Assembly: GCA_036426205.1 (NCBI GenBank)
Contig: CM071579.1
Coordinates: forward strand, 18,083,952-18,147,951
Length of the DNA: 64,000 bases
Reading direction: 5' to 3'
Source of the DNA: Ascaphus truei
Taxonomy: Eukaryota; Chordata; Amphibia; Anura; Ascaphidae
The notes under the pieces are model-generated. The model saw only the letters and a list, made by a program, of their open reading frames with translations. It did not search any database and was not told the DNA's origin. Position numbers and translations under genes: made by a program. Numbering within the stretch: the first letter of the stretch is position 1; each line of letters opens with the position of its first letter. This document shows positions 10,246-23,025 of the stretch, in pieces.

Positions 10246-10862
10246 TTTAATGCTTTCACTTTTTTGGCAAACATTGGTGGTTTCCGGAAAAGTGTTGCGA
10301 TTGTTTTTCTCCAGATTTCACCTGGTGTGCGCATTTCTTTGCTCTGTTTGCGTACATTTTAGGGAGGATGGAGTTCAGCTGCCAGGACGACACACTGCTG
10401 GTACAGTTATACATTGGATGGGTGGGATATATATCAATTTTAACAAAAGTTACAAAGACCATCAGGATAACAAGAAGACCTCCAGGGTGACCCGGTCAGT
10501 CCGCATGTGTCATCCATGGTTCCCAAATATTTAGGAATCTAGTGTGCTTCTCCTTTAATAAACTGGTCAATTTATCCATGATAATTATGTTGTTTATCTT
10601 ATTTTTGACTACTTTGATATCAGGAGGTTTTTCTTGTTTCCAGTGGCTACCAATTGCTGCTTTAGCAGTGGATAGGGAGTCTGCGTTTCTGTTTATGTGC
10701 TCTATGGGTCTATTAATCAGGATGTACCAATGTCCCAGGGGCGTTCCATATTCATTACTGGGATTAGTAATCTCTTGATTTTCCTCCAGTATAGAGCAAT
10801 TTTAGGGTGACCGCCAAATGTGTGTTGAACATGCCAATATGTCCACAATTCCGCCAGCACAG
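10246..10862 (-). pseudogene. L1-type ORF2 C-terminal fragment
   Basis: Read on the minus strand from about 10860, the frames give CWRNCGHIGMF (10841-10859 encodes CWRNCG), then after a shift KIALYWRKIKRLL, and further on SLTAKAAIG-like and NIWEPWM-like blocks before a stop near 10510. The Cys-x2-x-Cys zinc-knuckle region followed by a Trp-rich tail is the usual end of L1 ORF2 proteins; compare the better copy ending near 55950. Frameshifts make it non-functional. The part from 10246 to about 10500 would be its 3' untranslated region. Confidence 0.55.
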
Positions 10863-12486
10863 GGGGGACGAATTAGGGACAAATACATGTAGGCGTCCTG
10901 GGGTGTAATACCACCTCTGTGAGACCTTTAGTTTCTCTAATGGATGAGCATGGTATGGTTTAAATAAAATAAACTATTGTTTTTACCCCTTTAAAGCTGG
11001 AGAGAAGAACACATTACAAAGAACGAGATAAAGACGGGGTGATTGGTTGGAAGATGGTGCTCAAAAATCACATGTATACTCTATCCAGATAATGATATTA
11101 AATCCATAAGTGTCTGGAGTGCTGTGTAGATGTCCGAAATAAGGCAGTCCATATAATATATAACCCAGGAGAGATAAGGACCTAATGGTGTCTACTTGAC
11201 AACCAAAATAATTGGCCACCATACTTTCCTGCATAAGGGACAATGCTGTGAATATTCAGCACAAGGTAATGTGATACAGGGCTATAGCCCATTACCTGCC
11301 AACATCCTGCCAGGGTGATCCAGTCACTCCAGGGCGTGCAGTCCGTTGATAAGTAGTCAGGGAGGTGTGTAGAGATACAGGAGCACAGCCAGAGTCCAAG
11401 AATAAAAAAATTAAATATACCAAGGCAACTCCAAATAGAGATTAATTGATTGTGTTTGCTCACAATGGATCAAGGTGAAAAAACGCACCTACGCATTTCG
11501 TGCGCAAGCACTTTATCAAGGTGTAGGGTACAGACATAAAACAAACATCTTTATAATTACCTTTTGGCGCCATTCATTGACAAGAATGATGTAATCAACC
11601 CGCGACTCAGAACAGAGTCCCGCTGACGCAACGTCCATCCCCATTGGCCCTGAATGTCACCTGACTAAAATACAATATGAAAAACTTTATTCATTAACAA
11701 AAACAAACATATATACTAAAAAGTAAATAAAACATACAAAACCCAACAAAATAAGTTAAAAACTTTGGAAAACCCTGCTAGATTGACTGATAAGCCATAA
11801 AGTGAACACATGCCACAGAAAATGATAAAAAAGGTTAATAGTATAGACAAACACATATAGATACATATAATGTTATAATCATAAATGAATCATTCCTGCA
11901 GCAAACAGAAATTCACATCAGTCTGGCAGGGGTATAAAGTAACCCTTGATTTCACCCCTAAAGGACAACAATATAAAGACCAAAAGAGGTTGTGTAGAAG
12001 AAAGTATAGAAATCTAATAGTAAAAGATTAATAAACTGCTTATAAATAAACCAAAATCAATAATATACTATACATAAATTGATAACCCAGAGATCAATGA
12101 ACAGGATCAATAGACAGAAAAATCATCTATGAGCCCTGATATAGTTTTGCTCATGGCTCTAAATATAATGTTGAAAATGTCTAATTAACATCTTTCTTGT
12201 CAAAGGGTCCAGCAACAGAGCAAATAGGGATGTGAAAGTAAAGCATCATTGTATCTGCATTCACAATCCTCTTTTATCCTGTCTGCATCTCCTCCGTCAG
12301 TGGGGATGAGTAAATCTGTCCTGACCTCATCCTAAAATTCTTCATACTTGCGTGATTGTTCCCCAACTCACTTGTTTTGACCTAAATGAAGGGATTTAGG
12401 ATTTAAGAGATTAGCCTGTAAAATTAACTGATGCACATTGATGTGCCAAGGGTAAAAAGAAAAATATCCAAGTAAGATAAAAAGAG
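10863..12486 (-). mobile_element. Penelope-type non-coding sequence with hammerhead-like site B
   Basis: No Penelope protein is visible here. The assignment rests on the structured motif at 11486-11523 (minus strand). It has an outer stem of CACC with GGTG, a core TTGATAA, an inner stem GTGC with GCAC around a 4-nt loop (11500-11511), and GAAATGCGTA. The sequence on both sides is AT-rich. A 94-codon minus-strand frame downstream has no recognisable similarity. The left border is arbitrary and the right is where the 34-bp array begins. Confidence 0.35.
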
Positions 12487-15400
12487 CTGCAGCGGGATTC
12501 CCATCTTTGGTCAGGCAGAGGTACAGCTGAATTCCCATCTTTGGTCAAACAGAGGTACAGCTGAATTCTCATCTTTGGTCAGACAGAGGTGCAGCTGGAT
12601 TCCCATCTTTGGTCAGACAGAGGTGCAGATGGATTCCCATCTTTGGTCAGAAAGAGGTGCAGCTGAATTCTCATCTTTGGTCAGACAGAGGTACAGCTGG
12701 ATTCCCATCTCTGGTCAGACAGAGGTACAGCTGGATTCCCATCTTTGGTCAGAAAGAGGTGCAGCTGAATTCTCATCTTTGGTCAGACAAAGGTACAGCT
12801 GGATTCCCATCTTTGGTCAGACAGAGGTACAGCTGGATTCCCATCTTTGGTCAGACAGAGGTGCAGCTGAATTCCCATCTTTGGTCAGACAGAGGTGCAG
12901 CTGAATTCCCATCTTTGGTCAGACAGAGGTACAGCTGAATTCCCATCTTTGGTCAGACAGAGGTACAGCTGGATTCCCATCTTTGGTCAGACAGAGGTAC
13001 AGCTGGATTCCCATCTTTGGTCAGACAGAGGTGCAGCTGGATTCCCATCTTTGGTCAGACAGAGGTACAGCTGGATTCCCTTCTTTGGTCAGACAGAGGT
13101 GCAGCTGAATTCCCATCTTTGGTCAGACAGAGGTGCAGCTGAATTCTCATCTTTGGTCAGACAGAGGTACAGCTGAATTCCCATCTTTGGTCAAACAGAG
13201 GTACAGCTGAATTCTCATCTTTGGTCAGACAGAGGTGCAGCTGGATTCCCATCTTTGGTCAGACAGAGGTGCAGCTGGATTCCCATCTTTAGTCAGAAAG
13301 AGGTGCAGCTGGATTCCCATCTTTGGTCAGACAGAGGTGCAGCTGGATTCCCATCTTTGGTCAGACAGAGGTACAGCTGGATTCCCTTCTTTGGTCAGAC
13401 AGATGTGCAGCTGAATTCCCATCTTTGGTCAGACAGAGGTGCAGCTGAATTTCCCATCTTTGGTCAGAACCGAGGTCAGCTGAATTCCCTCTTTCTTTGG
13501 TCAGACAAGGTACATGCCTCGACAAATCAATCCCATCTTTGGTCAGACAGAGGTACAGCTGAATTCCCTTCTTTGGTCAACAGGGGTACAGCTGAATTCC
13601 CATCTTGGTCAGACAGAGGTACAAGCTGAATTCCCTTCTTTGGTCAACAGAGGTACAGCTGAAATTCCCATCTTTGGTCAGACAGAGGGTACAGCTAATT
13701 CCCATCTTTGGTCAGACAGAGATACAGCTGAAATGATCCCATCTTTGTCAGACAGAGGTACCCAGCTGGAATTCCCATCTTTGGTCAGACAGAGGTACAG
13801 CTGAATTCCCATCTTTGGTCAGACAGAGGTACACTGAATTCCCATCTTTGGTCAGACAAGGTACAGCTGAATTCCCTTCTTTGTCAACAGAGGTACAGCT
13901 GAATTCCCATTCTTTGGTCAACAGAGAGGTACAGCTGAATTCCCTTCTTTGGTCAGACAGAGGTACAGCTGAATTCCCATCTTTGGTCAGACAGAGGTAC
14001 AGCTGAATTCCCATCTTTGGTCAGACAGAGGTACAGCTGAATTCCCTTCTTTGGTCAGACAGAGGTACAGCTGAATTCCCATCTTTGGTCAGACAGAGGT
14101 ACAGCTGAATCTCCTCTTTTGGTCAGACAAGGTACAGCTGAATTCCCTTCTTTGGTCAGACAGAGGTGGCAGCTGAATTCCCATCTTTGGTCAGACAGAG
14201 GTACAGCTGAATTCCCATCTTTGGTCAGACAGGTACAGCTGTCCATCTTTGGTCAGACAAGGTCAGCGAATTCCCCATCTTTGGTCAGACAGAGGTACAG
14301 CTGATTCCCATCTTTGGTCGACGGGTCAGCTGAATTCCCATCTTTGGTCAGACAGAGGTGCAGCTGGATTCCCTCTTTGGTCAGACAGCGGTAACACTGA
14401 ATTCCCATCTTTGGTCAGACAGAGGTGCAGCTGGATTCCCATCTTTGGTCAGACAACGGTACAGCTGAATTCCCATCTTGGGTCAGACGAGAGGTACAGC
14501 TGGATTCCCATCTTTGGTCAGACAGAGGTACAGCTGAATTCCCATCTTTGGTCGACGAGGTGCAGCTGGATTCCCATCTTTGGTCAGACAGAGGTACAGC
14601 TGAATTCCAATCTTTGGTCAGACAGGGTGCAGCTGGATTCCATCTTTGTCACAGCGTACAGCTGAATTCCCATCTTTGTCAGACAGAGGTGCAGCTGGAT
14701 TCCCATCTTTGGTCAGACAGCGGTAACAGCTGGATTCCCATTTTGGTCGACACGTACGAGCTGAATTCCCATCTTTTGTCACAGAGGTACAGCTGAATTC
14801 CTATCTTTAGGTCAGACAGCGGTACAGCTGATTCCCTCTTTGTCAGACAGAAGCGGTGCAGCTGGATTCCCATCTTTGTCAGACAGCAGTACAGCTGAAT
14901 TCCCATCTTTGGTCAGACAGAGGTGCTCGGATCCCATCTTGTGGTCAGACAGCGGTACAGCTGAATTCCCATCTTTGGTCAGACAGAGGTGCAGCTGGAT
15001 TCCCATCTTTGGTCAGACAGCGGTACAGCTGAATTCCCATCTTTGGTCAGACAGAGGTACAGCTGGATTCCCATCTTTGGTCAGACAGCGGTACAGCTGA
15101 ATTCCCATCTTTGGTCCGCACAGATTGTGCACTTGAGCAATTCCCATCTTTGGTCAGACAGAGGTACAGCTGAATTCCCCATCTTTGGTCAGACAGAGGT
15201 GCCAGCTGATTCCCATCTTTGGTCAGGCACAGTAGCGAGAACTGAGTTCCCTGAATCTCGTGGTCGATCAGATCAGGGCGTGGCACGGCTGACAGAGGTG
15301 CTATTCCCATCTTTGGTCGGACAAGGTGCAGCTGATTCCCATATCTTTGGTCAGACAGGGTACACTGTGCCCATCTTTGGTCAGACAGAGGTGCAGCTGA

Positions 15401-15917
15401 TTCCCCATCTTTTGGTCAGACAGAGGTCCAGCTGGATTCCCATCTTTGGGTCAGACAGCAGGGGCCAGCTGGATTCCCATCTTTGGTCAGAACAGAGGTA
15501 CAGCGTGGATTCCATCTTTGGTCAGACAGAGGTCAAGCTGGATTCCCATCTTTGGTCAGACAGCGGTACACATACAGCTGAGATTCCCATCTTTGGTCAG
15601 ACAGAGGTCAGCTGATTCCCATCTTTGTCAGACAGAGGTGCAGCTGGATTCTCCTCTCTTGGTCAGACAGAGTACAGCTGGATTCCCATCTTTGGTCAGA
15701 CAGGTACAGCTGGATTCCTCTTTTGGTCCAGACAGGGTAACAGCTGGATTCCCCATCTTGTCAGACAGAGGTACAAGCTGGATTCCCATCTTTGGCCAGA
15801 CAGAGGTACAGCTGGATTCCCATCTTTGGCCAGACAGAGGTACAGCTGGATTCCCATCTTTGGCCAGACAGAGGTACAGCTGAATTCTTATCATTGGTCA
15901 GACAGAGGTACAGCTGG
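12487..15917 (+). repeat. 34-bp minisatellite, about 100 copies
   Basis: The unit contains TTCCCATCTTTGGTCAGAC, then AGAGGTACAGCTGAA. Two main variants alternate: GTACAGCTGAATTC and GTGCAGCTGGATTC. A CAGCGG variant dominates about 14380-15080 and a GGCCAGAC variant appears near the end (15795-15870). Nearly every unit holds a PvuII site (CAGCTG) and many an EcoRI site (GAATTC). The period is exact from 12487 to about 13440 and again after about 15790; between, many units have one-base gains or losses. Because 34 is not a multiple of 3 and the unit has no plus-strand stop, all three frames stay open over clean stretches. I do not read this as a protein. Confidence 0.95.
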
Positions 15918-15934
15918 AAATATTACTGTTTTTG

Positions 15935-17118
15935 CAAAAGGTAAATAAAGACAGCACTCAGTCCAAGATTCCAAAAGGTATATTCAGCATACAGACACCC
16001 AATCCGACGTTTCGATCCTGCAGAGGGATCTTTCTCAAGGGGGGGTGCAAAGAAGAAATGACAAACAGTGACTTATAAACCTTCACCAATGTGTAAATAA
16101 AACACCTGTACCATATTCCGTGATGTAGAGAAGCCAGCGAAAATCATCTAGACCCGTTCCGGCGCAGCACGGCCATCTTGTGGAAGGTCCGATCACTCAG
16201 TTTTTTGACAAACTCTGCCAGTGTCAGGTGTGTACAGCCCACGCTGCTCAAGCGTCCTAGTAACCATAGTAACCTGGACGTGCATGCACATTGAGTCAAT
16301 GAGGCCATTTCTAAATTTGAACGCTATGGCTTCTCCTGAACCAAAATGTGTGAGGGTTATGCAAAAAATAGAGTCAATAAGGTACAATTCCTGTGTCATG
16401 CACATAACAAGATCCTGTTAGAGGGTCATCATATTTCAACTTTAGACAGCAAATACAAGCCTCTAAAAAATCTATAGAAAGCAGCCCAAATTAAGGTCTT
16501 CATTGGGACCCTTTGGTGTCATTGTATTTAATTTATATATCATTTTTGCTTCCATCTGAAGTAGAATTGTATTTCTGTTTTCCACCTCCGACAGGGACAT
16601 GTGCCGGTGTAATCGGCATGCACCGGAAGGTAGCCAAGCTGTGTTTTTGCTGTGTAAAATGTCTAGCCGCTGGTAGATGTCTCAACTCCTCCTGGTCAGT
16701 AGTCTCCAGAAGGGCCTTGCGGATTGAAGATCTATGCATGGCGATTCTTTCCTTCACCATTCTTGACGTTTTGCCCACGTAGTATAATCCACACAGGCAC
16801 CTGGTGATATAAACTACGAATCGGGATTCACAGCTCAAGAAATGAGTGATTTTGATAGGGGTTCCCTTATGCGGATGAGCAAATGTTTTTCCCTAATAGC
16901 AAGTGCTGACAATTGACACATCTGTGGCATTTATGTGCACCTGGAGCTTTACTTGGCCAAGTTGTGGATGTGGCATATTTCTCTACAGGGTCAGATTCGG
17001 TTAAGTGAATCTCCCAAACTCTGTCCCCTCTTATAACAAAAAAAAAAATGGTGGTGTTAGAAAATGTTTCCCGATTTTTTTTTATCATTGGCGAGAATGT
17101 GCCAGTTATTGCGAACAC
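15935..17118 (-). pseudogene. Penelope-like retroelement, GIY-YIG endonuclease end
   Basis: On the minus strand, 17118-16867 encodes a region with AHKCHRCVNC, the cysteine cluster that precedes the nuclease in Penelope-like elements. After a frameshift, 16838-16533 encodes VVYITRCLCGLYYVGKTSR, then KERIAMHRSSIRKA, a clear GIY-YIG nuclease core with its following Arg and His. The nuclease would nick target DNA for reverse transcription. The reverse transcriptase is absent (5' truncation), so the copy is dead. The 3' non-coding part (16530-15935) contains a hammerhead-like motif. The element abuts the 34-bp array directly. Confidence 0.8.
16001..16042 (-). other. Penelope-type hammerhead-like motif, site C
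   Basis: On the minus strand: a C-rich stretch, core TTGAGAA, a perfect 5-bp inner stem (GATCC at 16014-16018 with GGATC at 16026-16030), then GAAA (complement at 16010-16013) and CGTCGG. Compared with the hammerhead core CTGATGA, positions 3, 7 and 8 differ, so it is probably inactive. Confidence 0.4.
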
Positions 17119-17144
17119 TGTTTTGTATCAGCTTTGAAGATGTA

Positions 17145-17335
17145 CTATGGGGTCTATGCAGTAAGCGGCGAAAAGGCGCTTTTCGCCACTTTCTCACCAA
17201 AAATGCCTGCTAGATTCAGTAAGCAGCGAGAACTTGGCGAGAACAGAAAAAGTCGCCTTTTTTTTGCCGAAATTTTTTTTCCCGACAGACGCGCGGCGAA
17301 AAGCCACTTTTTTTAAACTAGCTGAATTCTAGTAA
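17145..17335. repeat. short GC/AT mosaic repeat (GTCTATGCAGTAAGC type)
   Basis: Repeated short motifs (GCAGTAAGCGGCGAAAAGGCG, shortened again as TTCAGTAAGCAGCGAGAA) give an internally repetitive stretch similar in style to 22795-23025. Likely a MITE. Ends not defined. Confidence 0.35.
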
Positions 17336-17465
17336 CCCCCGATCAGCTTCTCGCCATTCTAGCATTGAGAATTCCTTTCCAAATCGTCCTGGCACAAAAA
17401 GTTGGCAAGAAGCCGGGGGATGAGAGGCGAGGAGTGGTGAGACGAGACTTAGAAAAAAACAGGCC

Positions 17466-17561
17466 CTTTTCCTGCATCGGATTGATGCCGGGGGTCTCCG
17501 GAGCTGATACCCATTAATACCAGCACCGGAGACCCCTGGTATGCATCCGATGCAGGAAAAA
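17466..17561. repeat. hairpin inverted repeat
   Basis: CCTGCATCGGATTGATGCC with GGGGTCTCCGG on the left faces CCGGAGACCCC and ATGCATCCGATGCAGG on the right, separated by about 25 bp. Arms are about 35 bp with few mismatches. Probably part of a palindromic MITE. Confidence 0.6.
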
Positions 17562-17596
17562 TGCATTTACAGCCACTTCATTACCTTAGCGGCTAA

Positions 17597-17691
17597 CCAA
17601 GACCCCTTGATTTGTTTGGGGACTTACCCCTCTTTATTCTTTGGAGTAATACACTGTAAAATACTTACCTGTTATTTAATAGGTTTTACAG
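17597..17691 (+). repeat. 95-bp direct repeat, copy 1
   Basis: It begins CCAAGACCCCTTGATTTG and ends ATAGGTTTTACAG. An almost identical segment (two differences) lies at 18009-18103, 412 bp downstream. The sequence between is not repeated. This suggests a recent local duplication or two copies of a short element. Confidence 0.85.
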
Positions 17692-18008
17692 ATGTCGGCC
17701 GTGTAGGATCCCACTAGCTAGAATCAGAGGCTATTACAGCTCTCGGGGGGGGGGAGGGGGGTACTGTTGGATGTCAGTGTGGCTTGGGATACTCAGTATA
17801 CATGTCTGTGGAATAGCTATCAGCCACAGAATGCTATTTTGAAAGTGTCACACCCAGACTGTGGGTTGCAGCCCTGAGAAGGTAACAATTTGATACTTAG
17901 ATTCAATGTATCTCAGCACATGACACCATTACTACAGCAGCTACTTGCACTTGGTAACTCTGTAGTGATTTATGCAGTGATTCTGCATTTTCCCTACCCA
18001 CTGCCAGA
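17692..18008. other. unannotated spacer between the 95-bp repeats
   Basis: Contains a G-run near 17744-17762. No gene or repeat recognised. Confidence 0.4.
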
Positions 18009-18103
18009 CCAAGACCCCTTGATTTGTTTGGGGACTTACCCCTCTTTATTCTTTGGAGTAATACACTGTAACATACTTACCTGTTATTTAATAGGTTTCA
18101 CAG
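18009..18103 (+). repeat. 95-bp direct repeat, copy 2
   Basis: Two mismatches from copy 1 at 17597-17691: one in TGTAAAATAC versus TGTAACATAC, one in GGTTTTACAG versus GGTTTCACAG. Confidence 0.85.
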
Positions 18104-18917
18104 TTTTTCTCTGCCCTGAGTGAGAATTTGCTCACTCTTGTTTGATAGTACATGCGCTATCATAGGTTTTACATAGTTGATTTTTTTCTGTTTTCTATGT
18201 GTTTATTAAAACTTTATTATTTTGACTCAAGTGAGTGCATCAGCAGGGATCTCTGCTTTCCTCTATTTATGTACCCCTCAATCCCAGATAGCACCACTGT
18301 TAGTTTCTCCTCCCATAATCACTAGATTAGCAGGGTTCATCCCCTTCTCTCCCCCCACCCCTATATTCTACATGAAACAATTGCCTGTCACAAAGTACCA
18401 TCAAAAAGTAGTGATGATTAACTTGCGTTCAGGAGAGCATAGATCTTTCAAAAACTTTTTTTTTTTTAGGATAAGTAAACCATTTCATGGGTATATTCTA
18501 CATTTAATCCATAAGAACATACTGTATGCCCCCCCCCCCCCACCCCCTTTTTTTTAATTTTATTTTTTACTCATCTTGTTTTCTTTGAGAAAAAATAAAT
18601 AATATTTTGGTCGGGGGAACAAATAGAGTTATTCTGAACGTATAAGCATAATTGCAGTGCGTGTGTACTAGAGTGTGATAGCCATTATTGATCATTAATA
18701 GCCATACAATAGACCTCTTTGACTGATGAGTAAATTACACCGGTATCACATAAACTAGCCCCTTTACGTATAGAGTTTGTCCATGAAGTTGTGATTGTTT
18801 TGTGAACAAGGCACCTTCTTAAACCCGTAACTGAGATCTTTTGTGTTGCTGTCTCTACTGATTTACATATTCAGGAAGAATATGTGTTGTATTAGGAGGG
18901 ATGAGCATTGCCCATTA
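18104..18917. other. unannotated stretch with homopolymers
   Basis: AT-rich, with T-runs and a C-run near 18530-18547. No gene recognised. Confidence 0.4.
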
Positions 18918-19088
18918 GAGGGCCACCAACAGGTCAGCTTTTCCAGATATCCCTGCTTCAGCACAGGTGGCTCAATCAGTGGCTCGGTCTTTGGCTGAGC
19001 CACGGATTGAACCACCTGTGCTGACGCAGGGATATCCTGAAAACGTGGCCTGTTGGTGGCCCTTGAGGACTGGAGTTTCCCACCCCTG
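18918..19088. mobile_element. hAT-type palindromic MITE, left end missing
   Basis: Both inner arms are present (CCAACAGGTCAGC... and GATATCCTGAAAACGTGGCC), with the right terminus CCACCCCTG. The left terminus is lost and no duplication is visible. Confidence 0.75.
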
Positions 19089-21764
<2,676 letters not shown>

Positions 21765-21992
21765 GAGATAGGAGTGGCTCAGTAAAGACACTGACTGGCA
21801 CTGAGTTTGAAGCAGGGGTTCAATTCCCAGTGTTGGCTCCTTGTGACCTTGGGCAAGTCAATTTATCTCCCTGTGCCTCAGGCACCAAAAACATAAATTG
21901 TAAGCTCCACTGGGCAGGGACTGTGCCTGCAAAATGTCTCTGTAAAGCGCTACGTAAAACTAGCAGCGCTATACCAGAACATGCTATTATTA
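21765..21992 (+). mobile_element. CORE-SINE (MIR-like)
   Basis: A tRNA-like head has an A-box-like GTGGCTCAGTAAA and a B-box-like GGTTCAATTCC. The core matches the MIR core strongly: CCTTGGGCAAGTCAATTTATC, shortened here, followed by CTGTGCCTCAG. The tail (AATTGTAAGCTCCACTGGGC, then TGTAAAGCGCTACGT) is L2-like, as known for this class, and ends in a TTA microsatellite. RNA polymerase III promotes such elements and L2 enzymes mobilise them. A second copy on the minus strand lies at 37545-37770. Confidence 0.85.
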
Positions 21993-22692
21993 TATAGCCC
22001 CCTTTCCCCCATGTCTAGGGTGTCTACGTGTGGTGCGTTACCTGATAGGCTCACAGAAGGCCCGATCCTCCGATACAGGGAGCCTGGGGTGTACCTGATT
22101 TGTTCTGGTGACAGCTCCTCCATCTGTGACGGATCCTAGCAGTGCTGGATAACCCCCTCACAGGACCCAATACAATGAATATACTCATGGGTATATGGTA
22201 ACAGGTTTACTGAACGTAGATATACTAATAAGGTGAACAGGGTCCCTATCTGAGGGGTCTTTCCCTTCCCACTGAAGCGTGGCTACCAGCGCACCAAATG
22301 TATCTCTTCTGTCAGGGGAATCCTCGCAGCCCTATTGGCTGTTCTGCGCCCATGTGATGTTGCAGCCCCAGTGGCTGCTGGGGGTTATAGTCCCTTGCGG
22401 AGCTAATCCCAAACATGGCTGCCGCAACCTGGTGCTATTGCGCATGCGCGCGCCTCTTTAATGCCCGCCGCACCTCGGGGCATCTTTGCGCATGCGCGAA
22501 TCGTCATCAGCAAAATTGCGTCGCCCTGCGAAGGCAGCCGCCGCGGACCTCCGGCGACCCGCTCACCACCCTAACTGCTCGCAACTCCCAACGCAGCTTC
22601 CCTGACTAGCCGCATTCTTCCCGGCCGCTGCGGAGGTAAGCGGGGACCAATGGGGTCGGGGACCAAGGGAAACCCAGGGCTACCTGGCTATA
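21993..22692 (-). mobile_element. solo LTR, copy 1
   Basis: It starts TATAGCCC and ends GGCTATA, inverted ends as in the other copies (TGTAGCC type), inside the TTA tail of the CORE-SINE, which resumes after it. On the minus strand it shares with the copy at 24446-25612 the order: GCGCATGCGC, CAGCCAATAGGGCT, AGTAAA, GGTCCTGTGAGGGG, ATGGAGGAGCTG, CCCCAGGCTC. Flanks atta and ataa are a rough 4-bp duplication. No internal retroelement genes are present. Confidence 0.65.
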
Positions 22693-22794
22693 ATAATAAT
22701 AATTATTATTATATACACAGAGCGTTACAGAATAGGCCTACATACACTAGAAAACTATACCATACAAAGTAAACACCTGGGGCAGGGGGATTAC

Positions 22795-23025
22795 AATCTA
22801 AGGGTCCGATTCAGTGATAACTGCTTTTAAGTACGATAAATGCCTTTTAAGACTGATACTGCCTGCTGCGTGATTCACTAAGCAGTGATAACAGTTCTTT
22901 ATCGGCCGTAAAATGCATTTTTTCAGCCAGGGGAAAAAAGTACTGTACGTCTAATCAGGCAAAAAACGGGAAACGCGCCATTTTTTTGCCAATCAGCGCG
23001 ATTCACTAAGCAGTGATAAGTGAAT
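22795..23025. repeat. MITE-like repeat with GATTCACTAAGCAGTGATAA motif
   Basis: The motif GATTCACTAAGCAGTGATAA occurs at about 22871 and 22990, with a related form near 22807. The last forms a hairpin CGATTCACT...AGTGAATCG (22989-23017). Structure suggests a palindromic DNA transposon, family unknown. Confidence 0.45.

Noticed and set aside
12575..15894. A series of open frames of 60-208 codons with Trp/Phe-rich repeats
   Set aside because: They are the three frames of the 34-bp minisatellite; frames end wherever an indel occurs, and no start, signal or flanking domain is present.
21770..21840. Functional tRNA gene
   Set aside because: A- and B-box-like sequences are present but no cloverleaf forms, and the MIR-type core and L2 tail follow; it is the head of a SINE.
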